A DNA stretch of 64,000 nt. Source: Podocnemis expansa (Eukaryota > Chordata > Testudines > Podocnemididae). The notes beneath the pieces were generated by a model. That model made no database searches and was not told the origin of the DNA. It was given only the letters and a program-made list of their open reading frames with translations. Both the position numbers and the translations under genes were made by a program. Shown piece after piece: positions 42,037 through 52,129 of the stretch (within the stretch, counting starts at the first letter, position 1; each line of letters begins with the position of its first letter). The DNA is taken from the NCBI GenBank assembly GCA_007922195.1, contig ML682013.1, forward strand, positions 19,768,532 through 19,832,531, in the 5' to 3' direction.

Positions 42037-42846
42037 GGCAGATAATTAAAATTAAGAAAAAAAAGGCCCAGAGCCTCATTATGGTGACATTTAACTTTAA
42101 AAAGTGAAACTATGCAAACATGAGAGTGCTTGTTAGACAGAAATTAAAAGGTACTATCAAAAGTGTTAAAGGGCTGTAAGCATCATGGGGTCTATTTAAA
42201 AACCCCATAGTAGAGACTCAGATTAAATGTGTTCTCCAAATAAGAAAAGACAATAAGAGGACCAAAAGAATGTCACTACAGCTAAACAACAGAGTGATGG
42301 AGGCCATTAGAGGCAAAAAAAAGCATTCTAAAATCAGGAGGCCAAATCCTAGGGGGGATAATAGGAAGGAGCACAAATTCTGGCAGGTTAAGTGCCATAG
42401 TATAATAAGACAGGGCAAGAAAGAATTTGAGAAGCAACTTGCTTACAATGTAAAATATAACAAACAGAAAATTTTTTAAGTATATCATGAGCTGAAAGCC
42501 TGTCAAAATGGCAGCAGAACCACTAGATGACAAAGATGCTAAAGGAATATTTAAGAATGACACGACCACAACAGAGAAGTCAAATGATTTTTTTGCAGCA
42601 GTCTTCATTTCAGAGGATGTAAGGAAGATATTCACACCAGAACTATTCTTTTTGCTGACAGATTGAAAACACTGTCACATACTGATGTGTAAATAGAAAA
42701 GGTTTTAGAATAATTTATCATTCAAACAGTATTAAGTCACCAGGATTAGATGATAATGACCCAAAAGTTTGAAGAAACTCATATGAAATTGCAGAACTAC
42801 TAAATGTGTTACATAACCTAACACTGAAAGCTGCCTTTATATCAGA

Positions 42847-43100
42847 GTGGGGATCAGCAACCCCTGGTATGCATGTCAAGAGTGGCATTCGAGCCAATTC
42901 AAAGTGGTATGTGACGCGCTCTGCAGTGTTGCAGAAATTGCAACTCCTACAACCAAAAGCCATTCGAAGCACCTTCTTTTGGCAGCAGTGGGCGGTCCCC
43001 AAGCACACCATCAAAAGTGTCTTCCAGATGGCTACTTTTGGTGGTTCCCAGGCACCTGTAGTATGATCCTGGAAAACCAAGAGACGTTTTTGAGCTGAGT
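42847..43100. mobile_element. possible hAT fragment
   Basis: GTGGGGATCAGCAACCCCTG followed by GTATGCATGTCAAGAGTGGC resembles the start of a known hAT family (GGGTCGGCAACC ... GGCACGCGTGCC type). The right end was not found. Confidence 0.35.
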
Positions 43101-43650
43101 GCTGGCTAGAAGGAGGCTTGGAACTGTGAGCGAAGAAACTGCCTCCTGTTTGATTCCTACTGTGTTCAGGGAAAAGTTAGTTTGTGTACATTCTTTGTTA
43201 ACACACAGGATTGCATCAAAGGAATGCATGAAACCATCATTACTTTCTTCCGCTATTGGAAATAATCTGCAATGCTCTAAATATTAGCTGACCACTGAAG
43301 TCAAAAGTGTAACAATACCATGGAAACATTTAGGTCCCTACTGAGACTCTGTGCAAGCAAAAAGACCCACATGGATCCAGTTGGAGGGCCTGGAACTTAA
43401 AGACCTTAATGGAGTGCAGCATAAATGTTTAGACCCAGCTCACATGAATTTTTGAAGATACCTTGATCACTTTGTACACTGCCATAGTTGTAAAATTGTA
43501 GAAGATGGTAAGTAAAGCTCACAGGGGATTTTTCTCTTTAATCTCATTTTATATCTTTTTTTTTCCTTTTTGATAGGACTTCTTGATTCTCATTATTGTG
43601 CGCCAACAACAGCAACTTAAGGTGACAGTGAGAAGTTGAAAAGGTACAAG
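43101..43650. other. no recognisable gene or repeat
   Basis: Sequence between the hAT-like fragment and an antisense CR1. Nothing recognised. Confidence 0.4.
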
Positions 43651-43654
43651 ACAG

Positions 43655-44214
43655 AGAATCACAGAATCATTGAAATGTAGAGGAAGAAGGGACCTTGAGA
43701 TGCCAACAAGTCCATCCCTTGTGCAAGGGCAATACCTCCTAGATCATCTCTGACACATGCTTATCCAACCTGATCTTAAAAACCACCAGTGATGGGGGTT
43801 CCACAATATCCATTGGAAAAGCTACCCACCTTTATAATTAGAAAGTTGTTTCTAATACCTGAACTAAATCTCTCTTGCTGCAGATTAAGTCTATTATTTT
43901 TTCTCCTACCTTTGTGGACATGGAGAATAATTAATCATAGTCCTCTTTAAAATAGCCCCTAACCTATTTGAAGACTTACCAGGTTTTTCCTCATCCTTCT
44001 TTCCGCAATATTAAACATGCACAGGTTTTGTTTTAGCCTATCCTCGTGTCAGGTTTTCTAAACCTTTAACATTTCTGTTGATTTCTCTATGCTCTCTCCA
44101 ATTTGTTCATATCTTTCCTGATGTGGGGTGCTCAGAACTGGACACAGTACTCTAGCTAAAGCCTCACCAGTGTACAAGAGGACAATTACCTCCTATATCT
44201 TAGTTACAACACTC
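43655..44214 (-). mobile_element. CR1-clade LINE 3' end (minus strand)
   Basis: Antisense CR1 3' region: AGAATCACAGAATCATTGAA at the low-coordinate end, then AAGGGACCTTGAGATG, and onward through sequence equivalent to the RT tail/3' UTR (GTGGGGTGCTCAGAACTGGA, CACAGTACTC). Broken at 44214 by a foldback MITE. No frame survives. Confidence 0.75.
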
Positions 44215-44217
44215 ATA

Positions 44218-44650
44218 GGGTATGTCCACACGAGTCTTCTATTTCGAAACAACACTGGTTGTTTCGAAATAAAAAACTGAATGTCCACATGACGTTTTCT
44301 TATTTCAAAATGACAGGCTCTGTCATTTCGAAATAAGAACCATCATTTTGAAACAGCTAAAACCCCATTCATTTCAAAACGGCTGTTATTTCAAAATGGT
44401 TATTTCAAAATAAGGCCGTTCGTACATGTTGTTTTGAAACAACACCATTGTTTGGAAACACCTGTTTTGAAACAACATGTCCAAACGGCCTTATTTTGAA
44501 ATAACCATTTCAAAATAACAGCTGTTTCGAAAGCAGGCTTTCCCTTAATTCGAATTAACATTTTCTTAATTCAAATTCACTTATTTTGAAATAAGGACTT
44601 TATTTTGAAATAACTCATTTTGAAATAACCATGTATGTGTGGACATAGCC
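44218..44650. mobile_element. foldback MITE with TTTCGAAA interior, TSD ATA
   Basis: Starts GGGTATGTCCACACGAG and ends GTGTGTGGACATAGCC, flanked by ATA at 44215-44217 and 44651-44653. The interior is made of GTTGTTTCGAAATAA / TTATTTTGAAATAAC palindromes, like the element at 24605 but with the ends of the GGCTATGTC family. Confidence 0.85.
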
Positions 44651-44978
44651 ATAGTAAGTCACCCCCAGGTAGGGGCCAGCGGCAGTGGCTGGTTGCCCTG
44701 GCCGAAGGTTGGGGGTGGAGGCTGGCCCTGGCTTTGGATCTGGGGTTGTCAGTGGTGGCAGCCAGCCCCAGCAGGGGACCCAGGGCCCCTGGCAGCAGGA
44801 GCTGATCAGCCCTGGCCCTGGCCTCAGCCCCGGCCAGGGACTTGGGGCATATAGTAGCACGTAGAGCCCTGCACGATACAAAAATATGGTTCCACATCCA
44901 ACTTGCATCTGCTCAGTGTCAGCCTGCATCTGATCCAGTATCCTAATGCCACATTTTATGTTCATCTGCATTTGCACT

Positions 44979-45167
44979 AGCTTTCATGGGAGAAAATCCC
45001 ACTTCGTCAGATGCTTCGAAGTTCACCCATCTTCAAAGCATCTGACGAAGTGGGATTTTCTCCCACGAAAGCTCATGCAAAAAATAAATTTGTTAGTCTT
45101 AAAGTGCCACATGACTCCTTGTTTCTTTTTTGCTGGACTAGACTAACATGGCTATCCCTTTGGAAAT
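44979..45167. mobile_element. Penelope-like head-to-head hairpin, 12-bp TSD
   Basis: A 189-bp insertion flanked by TGCATTTGCACT (44967-44978) and TGCATCTGCACT (45168-45179), 11 of 12 matching. Its first ~45 bases (CTTTCATGGGAGAAAATCCC, ACTTCGTCAGATGCTTCGAAG) are the reverse complement of the following ~45 (CTTCAAAGCATCTGACGAAG, TGGGATTTTCTCCCACGAAAG). It then continues with the usual 3' module TTTGTTAGTCTTAAAGTGCC. Confidence 0.8.
45038..45078 (+). ncRNA. hammerhead-ribozyme-like motif, best preserved copy
   Basis: GCAT (45038-45041), CTGACGA (45042-45048), one extra A, stem II GTGGGA/TCCCAC with loop TTTTC (perfect 6 bp), GAAA (45067-45070), GCTC, then ATGC (45075-45078) pairing with GCAT. 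This is the hammerhead core order CUGANGA-stem II-GAAA with stem I. Stem III is reduced to the self-complementary AGCT, which would need a dimer. Hammerhead motifs are reported in Penelope-like elements. The extra A is a departure from the consensus. A second, inverted copy lies at about 44982-45019. Confidence 0.55.
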
Positions 45168-46389
45168 TGCATCTGCACTGCCTACACCTCGCACCAGCTC
45201 CTGCTCTTACCATAGGAGCAGAGCCTCTGGCTGGCTGCCACAGCTTTGCTAAGCTGAGGCTGGGTTTGGGGAGGAGGGAGAAGCTCCATGCAGTTCAGAG
45301 CCTCCCCTGGCTCCAGTCTCAACAATTTTTATTCCACCTGCGGGCTAGGGACCCCAGAGCTGCTGAAATCACTTCGCTGTTCAGTGGCAGTTGACAGTTA
45401 CCTGATTCGGTGGCCAGCAATGGAGGAAAGTGGGGGATAACTGCCCATCACCAGCTAATTGGTATAATGTGGGGACTGGCCACTGAGGCTTGTAGAGTCA
45501 GGCAGGACTAGCTGGAAAGCTGAGCTTCTGTGAGCAACTGTTTCTGATTGGCTGGCACACGCAAGCAGAGCTGAGCTAGGATTTGCTGGAGTGCTTCCTT
45601 TGTTCCCTACTGTGCTGTTTACATTGCTCACTGCTCTCTGCAGCGGCAGCAGAGGTAGCAGCAGCAGCCAATGCACCCTGGGCAGATAAAAGTGAAAACA
45701 GAATCTGCATATGAGCTGCAATCCACAACAAGGGATCTGCGGATATCTGCATCTGTGGATACCTGCAGATCTGAAGTGTATACCCATGAATCTGCAGGGC
45801 TCTAGTGGCAGGAGCCAACTGGCCTTGGAACCAGAGGCAGGAACTGGATTCACCTTGAGGCCGCTCGATCTTTGGTGCTTGTAGGGCCAGCAGCAGGAGC
45901 CAGATCTGGTCTTGGAGCCAGCGGAAGGAGCTGGTTTGGGCCCAGGGCCAGTGGTGGCACGCCAGATCTGGCCCTGGGGAGAGTGGCAATGAGCAGAATC
46001 CAGCCCTGGATCCAGGCATCGTGGGCTTAGGGCCACTGGCAAGAGCCAGCTTGGCCCCAGGAGTTGGCACAGACCCACATCAGTGGCAGCAAGTTGGTTC
46101 AGGCCTGGGCCCAGCAGTGCAAAACAGATCTAGCCTGGGGCTGCTGGTGGGAGCTGGAGCTGGCCCTGGTGCTTGGGCTCGGGGCCAGCAGCAGCAGCTG
46201 GCTCAGGCCAGGGATGGCAACAGCAAGCCAGGGTGGGCCTGGAGCTGGCTCAGTGTGTGTGTATGAGTGGGAGTGCTGAGATGTGTATATTTGGGGGGAA
46301 CTAGGGGGTCCAGTGCTCTGGCCTGAATTATTTGTTGAGGGCAGTGATGCCCAAACTGAACTCCAGTTGGAGGTCCCAACAGAAGAATT

Positions 46390-46926
46390 TGTTATGTGAT
46401 AAGCATAGCTGTTAGTAGGCGGTGTTGCCATTAATTAGCCCTGACTAACAGTCAATCCTGAGCTGAGCTGCTGCCATCAATCTTAATCAAGGTCGTACCT
46501 TGCTCCCACCAAGTAGCTGACATAACTTGCAAGCTCTGTAAAATAACAAGACCAGGGCAAAAGAATGTGGTAAATAAGTGTAAAAAATAACCAGATATCC
46601 ATGCTATTTTCCCCCTTAGCAGAAAATAGTGTATAAAAGCTAGTGCTTAGGCAACCCTTTTTTGGAACTTCATCATCGGGGCAACTGCTGCTCTCACTGC
46701 CACGAGTCATCACTCCCTGTGCTCTGCACCTGCAGTCATTTCACTGGAGCTCCCATCTGCTGTAGGAGCGTAAGCATTGGTGCTTTCCTATTTCTTTTCT
46801 TTCTTGTCTGTTTGTTTAATAAAACTATTTTGTTTTTACCTTTAAATTGTCTCCTGGTGTTGTGCCTACCTAACCCCTCGAACCTTAAGACCTGAGCTAT
46901 AGTTTGTAGCCAGAGTCCTGTTACGC
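46390..46926 (+). mobile_element. probable solo LTR
   Basis: Contains a TATA box (GTGTATAAAAGC near 46630) and, about 185 bases on, AATAAA (near 46818), then a GT-rich stretch (CTCCTGGTGTTGTG): the promoter-to-polyadenylation layout of a retroviral-type LTR on the plus strand. Likely limits TGTTATGTG (46390) to GTTACGCCA (46926); a target duplication is not evident. Confidence 0.45.
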
Positions 46927-47380
46927 CAGCAGGAATGATTTCTAAAAGGAAACAACAGCATATGTGTAAAGTAAACTTAATTACAGTTTAATATTAGAAT
47001 AGGCTAGGCTAGGACGTATGTTCATATTGATAAGAATGCATCAAATTCTGCAACTAATTCCAAAATACCTACGTACACCTTAAAGCACTGTGGGATCTGC
47101 TGTTTACAATTTGTTGCAAACTTCACCACTTGCAACCAATTGTTTCTCTTAGAATCACTTAAACTGTATGCTATTGTAGTTTAAGTGCTTTTTAACTCAC
47201 ACTAAAGGGATTATGTTTCAGGGATTTTGTGCCTTGTTTTGTATTTTTATATCATATTGTAGTAGCGATTATTATTTACATCAATAATAAGATACTTTGT
47301 TTAATGAAAAATATTGCCTGTGTCAAATACTTTATTAGAAAACTTTATGTGTGTTCTTTAGTGTTTTCTTAATGACCCTG
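46927..47380. other. no recognisable gene or repeat
   Basis: AT-rich spacer. Nothing recognised. Confidence 0.5.
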
Positions 47381-48100
47381 GAAGCTTCTACCTCAAGAAC
47401 AGACTGTGGTTGAAATAGGCAGGTTATTTATAGCAATGTACCAAAAATCTTTTTTTGAGGATAACACTAACTTCTAGATCTTTTCCAGTGGTATTACTTC
47501 CTAACCACCTAAATATTCCTCAGTCTGTAGTTTTGTGTTTGATGTTTTGTTCCTAGGTAAAGTACTTTGCACTTATCTTTATTAAATTTAATCTTGTTGA
47601 ATTCAGATACTTTCCAAAATTTGTTAAAGTGATTTTGGATTCAGTTCCTGTCCTCCTAAATACAATCTAGCCCAGCTAGGTGCTCTTTAAAAGTTGTATA
47701 ACCATAACCGCCACTCTGGTATCCATGTAGTTAATGCACATATTGAATAGTACCAAACTCAAGAGGGACTCCTGGGGGATGCCACTAAAAATGCCTTCCC
47801 AGTTTGACAGTAAACCATAGATAACTACCCTTTGAGTTCCAAAGGACTGTCAGTCTAGTTCAGCAAAACAAACATGGAGTCTTTAAAAGTGCCCCAAGTC
47901 TCCTTGTTTGTTTTACCCTTTGAGCATGGGTTTTCAACCATCTGCACACCTACCTTATAGTAATTTCATCTGTACCACATTTCCTTAGTTTGCTCATGAC
48001 AATGTCACATGGTACTCTTCTCAAATGCTTTGCTAAAATCAAGATATATTATGTGCTCTGCTTCTGCCCTTCTACTAGGCCAGTAACCATGTCAAACACT
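47380..48100 (-). mobile_element. CR1/L3-like LINE fragment (minus strand)
   Basis: Antisense LINE RT region: TTAATCTTGTTGAATTCAG, TATTGAATAGTACCAAACTC, GGGACTCCTGGGGGATGCCA, TTGACAGTAAACCATAGATA, and TTTGCTAAAATCAAGATATA, segments common to reptilian L3/CR1 copies. Frames are destroyed. Split by a 78-bp Penelope-like hairpin (47837-47914). Confidence 0.7.
47837..47914. mobile_element. 78-bp Penelope-like hairpin, perfect 10-bp TSD
   Basis: Flanked by ACCCTTTGAG at 47827-47836 and 47915-47924. Its left half (TTCAGCAAAACAAACATGGAG) and right half (CTCCTTGTTTGTTTT) are the same terminal module in opposite orientation. It shows the dimeric form in its shortest version here. Confidence 0.8.
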
Positions 48101-49845
48101 GAGAGTCAGAACATTAAAATCTAAGAAATAGAACTGAATGTGCAATACCCACATGGCAGCATGGTTTACTGAATACGCCTCACAGTATGACAGGGTCTCC
48201 ACTATTTTTTACTGTTAGATTTAAGATGTCACGTGATGTTTTCCCCCTAAAATTTGAAAAGTAAATGAATTATTTTATTTTTATTTTTAATTTTAGTTTT
48301 ATTTATAATTAGGCCTTAATCTATAATGTGTGGCAGAGTTTATATATGGATTTGTACTGACAGCTTGATTATTGATATTCACAATGCTTTTTTGGTGATA
48401 GTTTGCAAGGTTATAGAGTACTGGCACCTTTTTTTGCTGGCCCTGCTGCCCAGATGGAGGGCAGGGTTAGCAGGGGAAAGGAGAGTACTGTTAATTTTTT
48501 GTTGTTGTTGTTTTTTGTTTTTTACAAAACCCCCCCACTGAGTATACACATCTTTGTGCCATGTGTCTATATTTATGTTCCAGCATTCCTTAAATACATA
48601 TATCAGTACTATATATTTCAAATACTGTGTATGGGAAGTTATATTAGTCTAAGTACAGAATCTTTCCTTCCTTTAATAAATGGAAGCCGCTAATCTCACA
48701 ATAGCACTAAAGAAAAAGTCATCAAACCTTTATATTAGCCACAATTAATATATTTTTAGTTCATTTATACCCTTGTATGGTTAAAATAATCCCTCGCTAG
48801 TTTAGATCATTGCTTTTTTAGTGTTAAATAGGTCTGTATGGCAGGTAAAATGTAAGTGAATCCTCTGTATTTGGCACTCTATATATCTAAGCCTTGGAGA
48901 CACAGAAATTTTATGACTAATGGCAATTTGGTGCCACCTAGTGGTTCATAGGCTATTAGAACGGGTTTAATTGTAGCCATGTCAATTTTAGGGACTTTTA
49001 GAATAGAATTAATTATTCTATTTCAAACTAAATGCAGTTGCATAAGACTATTTCTTGGGAAGAAATCTAAAAATACAAGGAAAAGAAAGCCCTCTGAGAT
49101 TCAATAACATTATTTAATAAGAGGTAGCTTCAGGTACAAAATCCTTTGTTTCCTATACAATTAAGTAATACTTAGAAAGAGGAACTGTTTTTAACAGCTC
49201 ACCAGAAAAAAGTCTCTTTGGCTTGCTAGGGACTGGGTATGGGTCTAAAGGTAGGGCTGAAAAGCAGTAGGATCACGTGCATCCTTAGGATTACTGCTCT
49301 ATTTGCACAAGGAACATTCATTAATATCAGTGGTCTGTTCTCTGTGCAGCCTGAGGATAGTTTATGATTCATAGAAAGTAAAGCATTATTGGTGGAGATT
49401 GTTTGTATTGTAGGATATATTTTTAACAGTCCAGCTCTCAGTATTAACAAGTTTTGAGTGCATAATTTACTGTGAATGTCACCAAAAACTTCTAAGAAAT
49501 GTTAATCGTTTTAGAGCCAGGCAGAAATTCCAGGCTAAATTATGACTCCCAAAGCTGTAACTGCATTGTGGGCAGAAAGAAGTGCTCCACTTGCGCAGCA
49601 TTGGCTGGAAGCAATGGACCAAATTCAGAGATGTTTCAGATGATGTTAGTTAAACCGTTTAACAGTCAGTTGCATTCCCTTATGAGTACTTATATCCACT
49701 ACAAGGGAGTGCATTACTGCAAGAGGGACTCACCTCATCTTAAAAATCACCTCTGGATTACATCCGCTATGTCTACAGAGACTGGAGGCAGGCATAATAA
49801 CTTTAAGAGGCAGAGGGGAAATATACCCCTTGCCAGTCCTTATTA
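48101..49845. other. no recognisable gene or repeat
   Basis: AT-rich, mostly unique sequence. The C-run at 48531-48536 and the GTT run near 48498-48515 are simple sequence. No exon recognised. Confidence 0.45.
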
Positions 49846-50010
49846 GTAATCATGTTTATTGTAGTAGTGCATAAGGGCCAACTAAGAATGGTGCCCCACT
49901 GTGCTAGGTACTGTTCAAATACAATAGCCCTGGCCTGAGGAACTAAAAAACATAAAAAGACAAGACACAGGGACAAAGTGGGAGAAAGAGCATAACAGGC
50001 AAGCAGAGTC
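49846..50010 (-). mobile_element. CORE-SINE tail fragment (minus strand)
   Basis: TTATTGTAGTAGTGCATAAG, then GTGCCCCACTGTGCTAGGTA and CTGTTCAAATACAATAGCC resemble the antisense tail of the widespread reptilian CORE-SINE. Diverged; limits approximate. Confidence 0.5.
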
Positions 50011-50020
50011 AACAATACAA

Positions 50021-50304
50021 CACACAAGGAATCCTGTGGCACTTAAAAACTAACAAATTTATTTATCACATGAGCTTGTGTGGGAGAAAATCTCATTTTG
50101 TCAGATGCTTAGAAGTGCCATTAACTGCAGTGGAACAAAAGTGAAATAAACTAACAGACTACCCTTCTGGAAATGTTTGAACTGATCTTGTGAGTGACCC
50201 TTCCTCTCTGCATGATCAACAATTTTATTAGTCTTTAAAAGTGCCACAGGACTCCTTGTTTGTTTTGCTGAACTAGACTCACATGATTACCCCTTTGAAA
50301 CTTC
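50021..50304. mobile_element. Penelope-like head-to-head element, perfect 9-bp TSD
   Basis: Flanked by ACAATACAA at 50012-50020 and 50305-50313. Left part: CACAAGGAATCCTGTGGCAC, TAACAAATTTATTTATCACA and the inverted hammerhead-like segment (CTTGTGTGGGAGAAAATC, TTTGTCAGATGC). Right part in the opposite sense: GTCTTTAAAAGTGCCACAGG, ACTCCTTGTTTGTTTTGC. Unrelated-looking spacer between the arms. Confidence 0.78.
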
Positions 50305-50313
50305 ACAATACAA

Positions 50314-51248
50314 AAGTAACAAACAGTTTGTTTTCATGTTGTGGGGGGGGGGCTGTTGTTTTTGTTTATGGTGGGGTTTTTTTGTAGGTTTAGTTAATAG
50401 AGGATTAAATGAAAAGAAACAGGGGAGGGAACACTGAAGAGAAGTAAGGGTGTGGGGGACAGGGCAGGGAAAAAGAAAAGTCCTTCCTATACCTGTCCAG
50501 AAAGAGTAGCATGAACTTCATAGAGTAATATAGCCATCTACCTATTTTCAGGGCAAGGCCATATTCCAATTCCTCTCTTTCACCCCGTGGCAATGAGTGT
50601 TCAGTGGCACTATTGACTCCTCTTTGCAATTGAGTGAAGTCAGCCCTCATTGTGGCTTCCTACTCTCTGCAAGACTGGTCGAAGCAAGAAGCTTCTCTAT
50701 CTTCTTTTGCTTTACTTGGGCATCTACTCATTGGCAATTGTCATTTGGCCCTTAGAACTGCATGTCAGAATTCAAATTTACATTGCTAGAAATTGGTTAG
50801 CTATTTAGAACATAAAATGTTTCACTGAACTGTTAGACCTCAGGATTTTAAAGTTTTCTTGCAAGTGAATGTTAACAATTTTGTTCTTGATATGCAATTT
50901 CTCCTTCAGTTTTTGATATTTTAAGAGGTGTTCTAAACTTCAGAAAACTATTCAATGAAATATTTGAGGCTAAGTCCTTTAGTGTAGTGGTTTTCAAGCC
51001 AAGCATCAGGAGCCAGCATTGGATCACAGATCCTCAGGTACTGCACTGCAGCCCCCTCAACCCCACTACCACTGATGAAAGACTGCAATGCATTGCTCAG
51101 AGATGTAATTGTTGGGTCCAAAGCAGAAAAAAAAAATTAACTGGGATCTGAGTAAAAAAGTTTGAAAACCTCTGCTCTAGTGCTTACCCAGCTAAAACTC
51201 CCACTGAATTTAATGGGGACCTTTTACCCGTGGAAGGGCTAAACCTTT
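50314..51248. other. no recognisable gene or repeat
   Basis: Includes a G-run at 50343-50351 and AT-rich unique sequence. Nothing recognised. Confidence 0.45.
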
Positions 51249-51400
51249 CGGGTAACAAATTTCAGAGAGGTAGCCATGTCAGTCTAGCTCAGCAAAACAA
51301 ACAAGGAATCCTATAGCACTTTTAAAGACTAACAAAAATTGTTCACAAGTTCTTGTGGGTGAACAGTTCCAGAAGGGTTAGTTTGTTAGTCTGTTTCTCC
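51249..51400 (-). mobile_element. Penelope-like repeat (mainly minus strand)
   Basis: TTTCAGAGAGGTAGCCATGT, CAGTCTAGCTCAGCAAAACA, then AAGACTAACAAAAATTG and a degraded remnant of the hammerhead-like zone (AGTTCTTGTGGGTGAACAG), followed by CCAGAAGGGTTAGTTTGTTA. Confidence 0.6.
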
Positions 51401-51433
51401 ATTGTCTCACTGCAGTCAGTGACAAAACTCTCT

Positions 51434-52127
51434 GGTTATGTCTACACTTGCAAGTTAGTTCAAATTAAGGATGCTTAATTTGAACTAACTTAGTCCCTGC
51501 CTACACTAGGCTTTCATTAGTTTGAATTAAGCAACTCCTTAATTCAAACTAATTAATGTTAGTTTGAACCAGGGGCGTCGCTGGTTCTGGGCACGCTGGG
51601 GCACATGCCCCAAACCCAGTGCCAGTGCCCCGGATGTCCAGCCCAATCGGGCCGGAGATCTGGGGCCCAGTCGCCAGCAGCCGTGGAGGTCCCATCCTCT
51701 GCTGGGGATCTGGGGCCTGGCAGGCCACGGCCGCGGCAGCCCCCTCCCCTGCCAGGGATGCCACCCAGCCAGGGGGCAGGGCCTGTGGGCTGTGGGCGGG
51801 GCCTGGGCCAGTGCCCTGGGTCCCTTCCACAGCCAGCGACGCCCCTGGTTTGAACTAGTAAGACCTGCCCTTTAGGTCAAACTAAGCCCTTAGTTTGATC
51901 CTTTATTTGAACTTGGTACAATGTGGACATTGAAGTCTACTTTGATAGTTTCAACTAAGGGCAGTTAGTTTGAATTAACAAAGTGGGTTAAGTCAAATTA
52001 ACTGTAATTACACTTAATCCATGTTGGTAATTTGAACTAATAAGTTCAAATGTAGTTCAAACTACATTCAAATTTACTAGTTTGAATTAACAAATTTGAG
52101 CTAAGTTTGGGAAGTGCAGACATAACT
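51434..52127. mobile_element. foldback MITE carrying a nested hAT element
   Basis: Starts GGTTATGTCTACACTTGC and ends GAAGTGCAGACATAACT. The interior is TTAGTTTGAATTAA-type palindromes. The 3-bp flanks (TCT left, CCT or TCC right) are imperfect, so the right limit is uncertain by one base. Contains the hAT-type element at 51570-51847. Confidence 0.75.
51570..51847. mobile_element. short GC-rich hAT-type element, perfect TIR and 8-bp TSD
   Basis: 278 bp. The ends CAGGGGCGTCGCTGG and CCAGCGACGCCCCTG are perfect 15-bp inverted repeats. GTTTGAAC is duplicated exactly at 51562-51569 and 51848-51855 and is itself part of the host MITE's palindrome. This is the most compact and best preserved member of the family at 4555 and 29865. 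Confidence 0.95.
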
Positions 52128-52129
52128 CC

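Larger units (their letters stand above)
33790..42846 (+). pseudogene. CR1/L3-like LINE ORF2 remnant, split by two insertions
   Basis: The same LINE is read at 33790-34122, 34675-34740 and 42037-42846. The first piece encodes the endonuclease end (in broken frames: GWDGDSDYEI, then TGGEEIRDLVLNGAQDQVQE). The middle piece (ATAGCTGAACTG ... AATATCCTTAAATGG) joins to it. The third starts in the matching place (TTTAACTTTAAAAAGTGAAAC) and runs into the linker before RT (GGACCAAAAGAATG, then CTAAACAACAGAGTGATGG). Insertions are a Penelope-like hairpin (34123-34674) and gypsy 2 (34741-42036). Many stops: an old element. The RT core is not present. Confidence 0.7.
44862..45804. mobile_element. TIR element TAGAGCCCTGCA (hAT-like)
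   Basis: A 12-bp perfect inverted repeat: TAGAGCCCTGCA at 44862 and TGCAGGGCTCTA ending at 45804. The 8-bp flanks GTAGCACG and GTGGCAGG agree at 6 of 8, compatible with an old hAT duplication. The interior has ATCTGCATTTGC/ATCTGCGGATATC-type motifs and no transposase; a Penelope-like hairpin is inserted at 44979-45167. Confidence 0.55.
44654..46300. repeat. GC-rich degenerate tandem repeat, interrupted
   Basis: Both 44654-44861 and 45805-46300 consist of loosely repeated GGAGCCAGATCTGGCCCTG / GCTGGCCCTGGC-type units. They appear to be one block split by the element at 44862-45804. Composition recalls the GC-rich hAT elements, but I found no CAGGGGCG ends. ORFs here are compositional. Confidence 0.45.
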
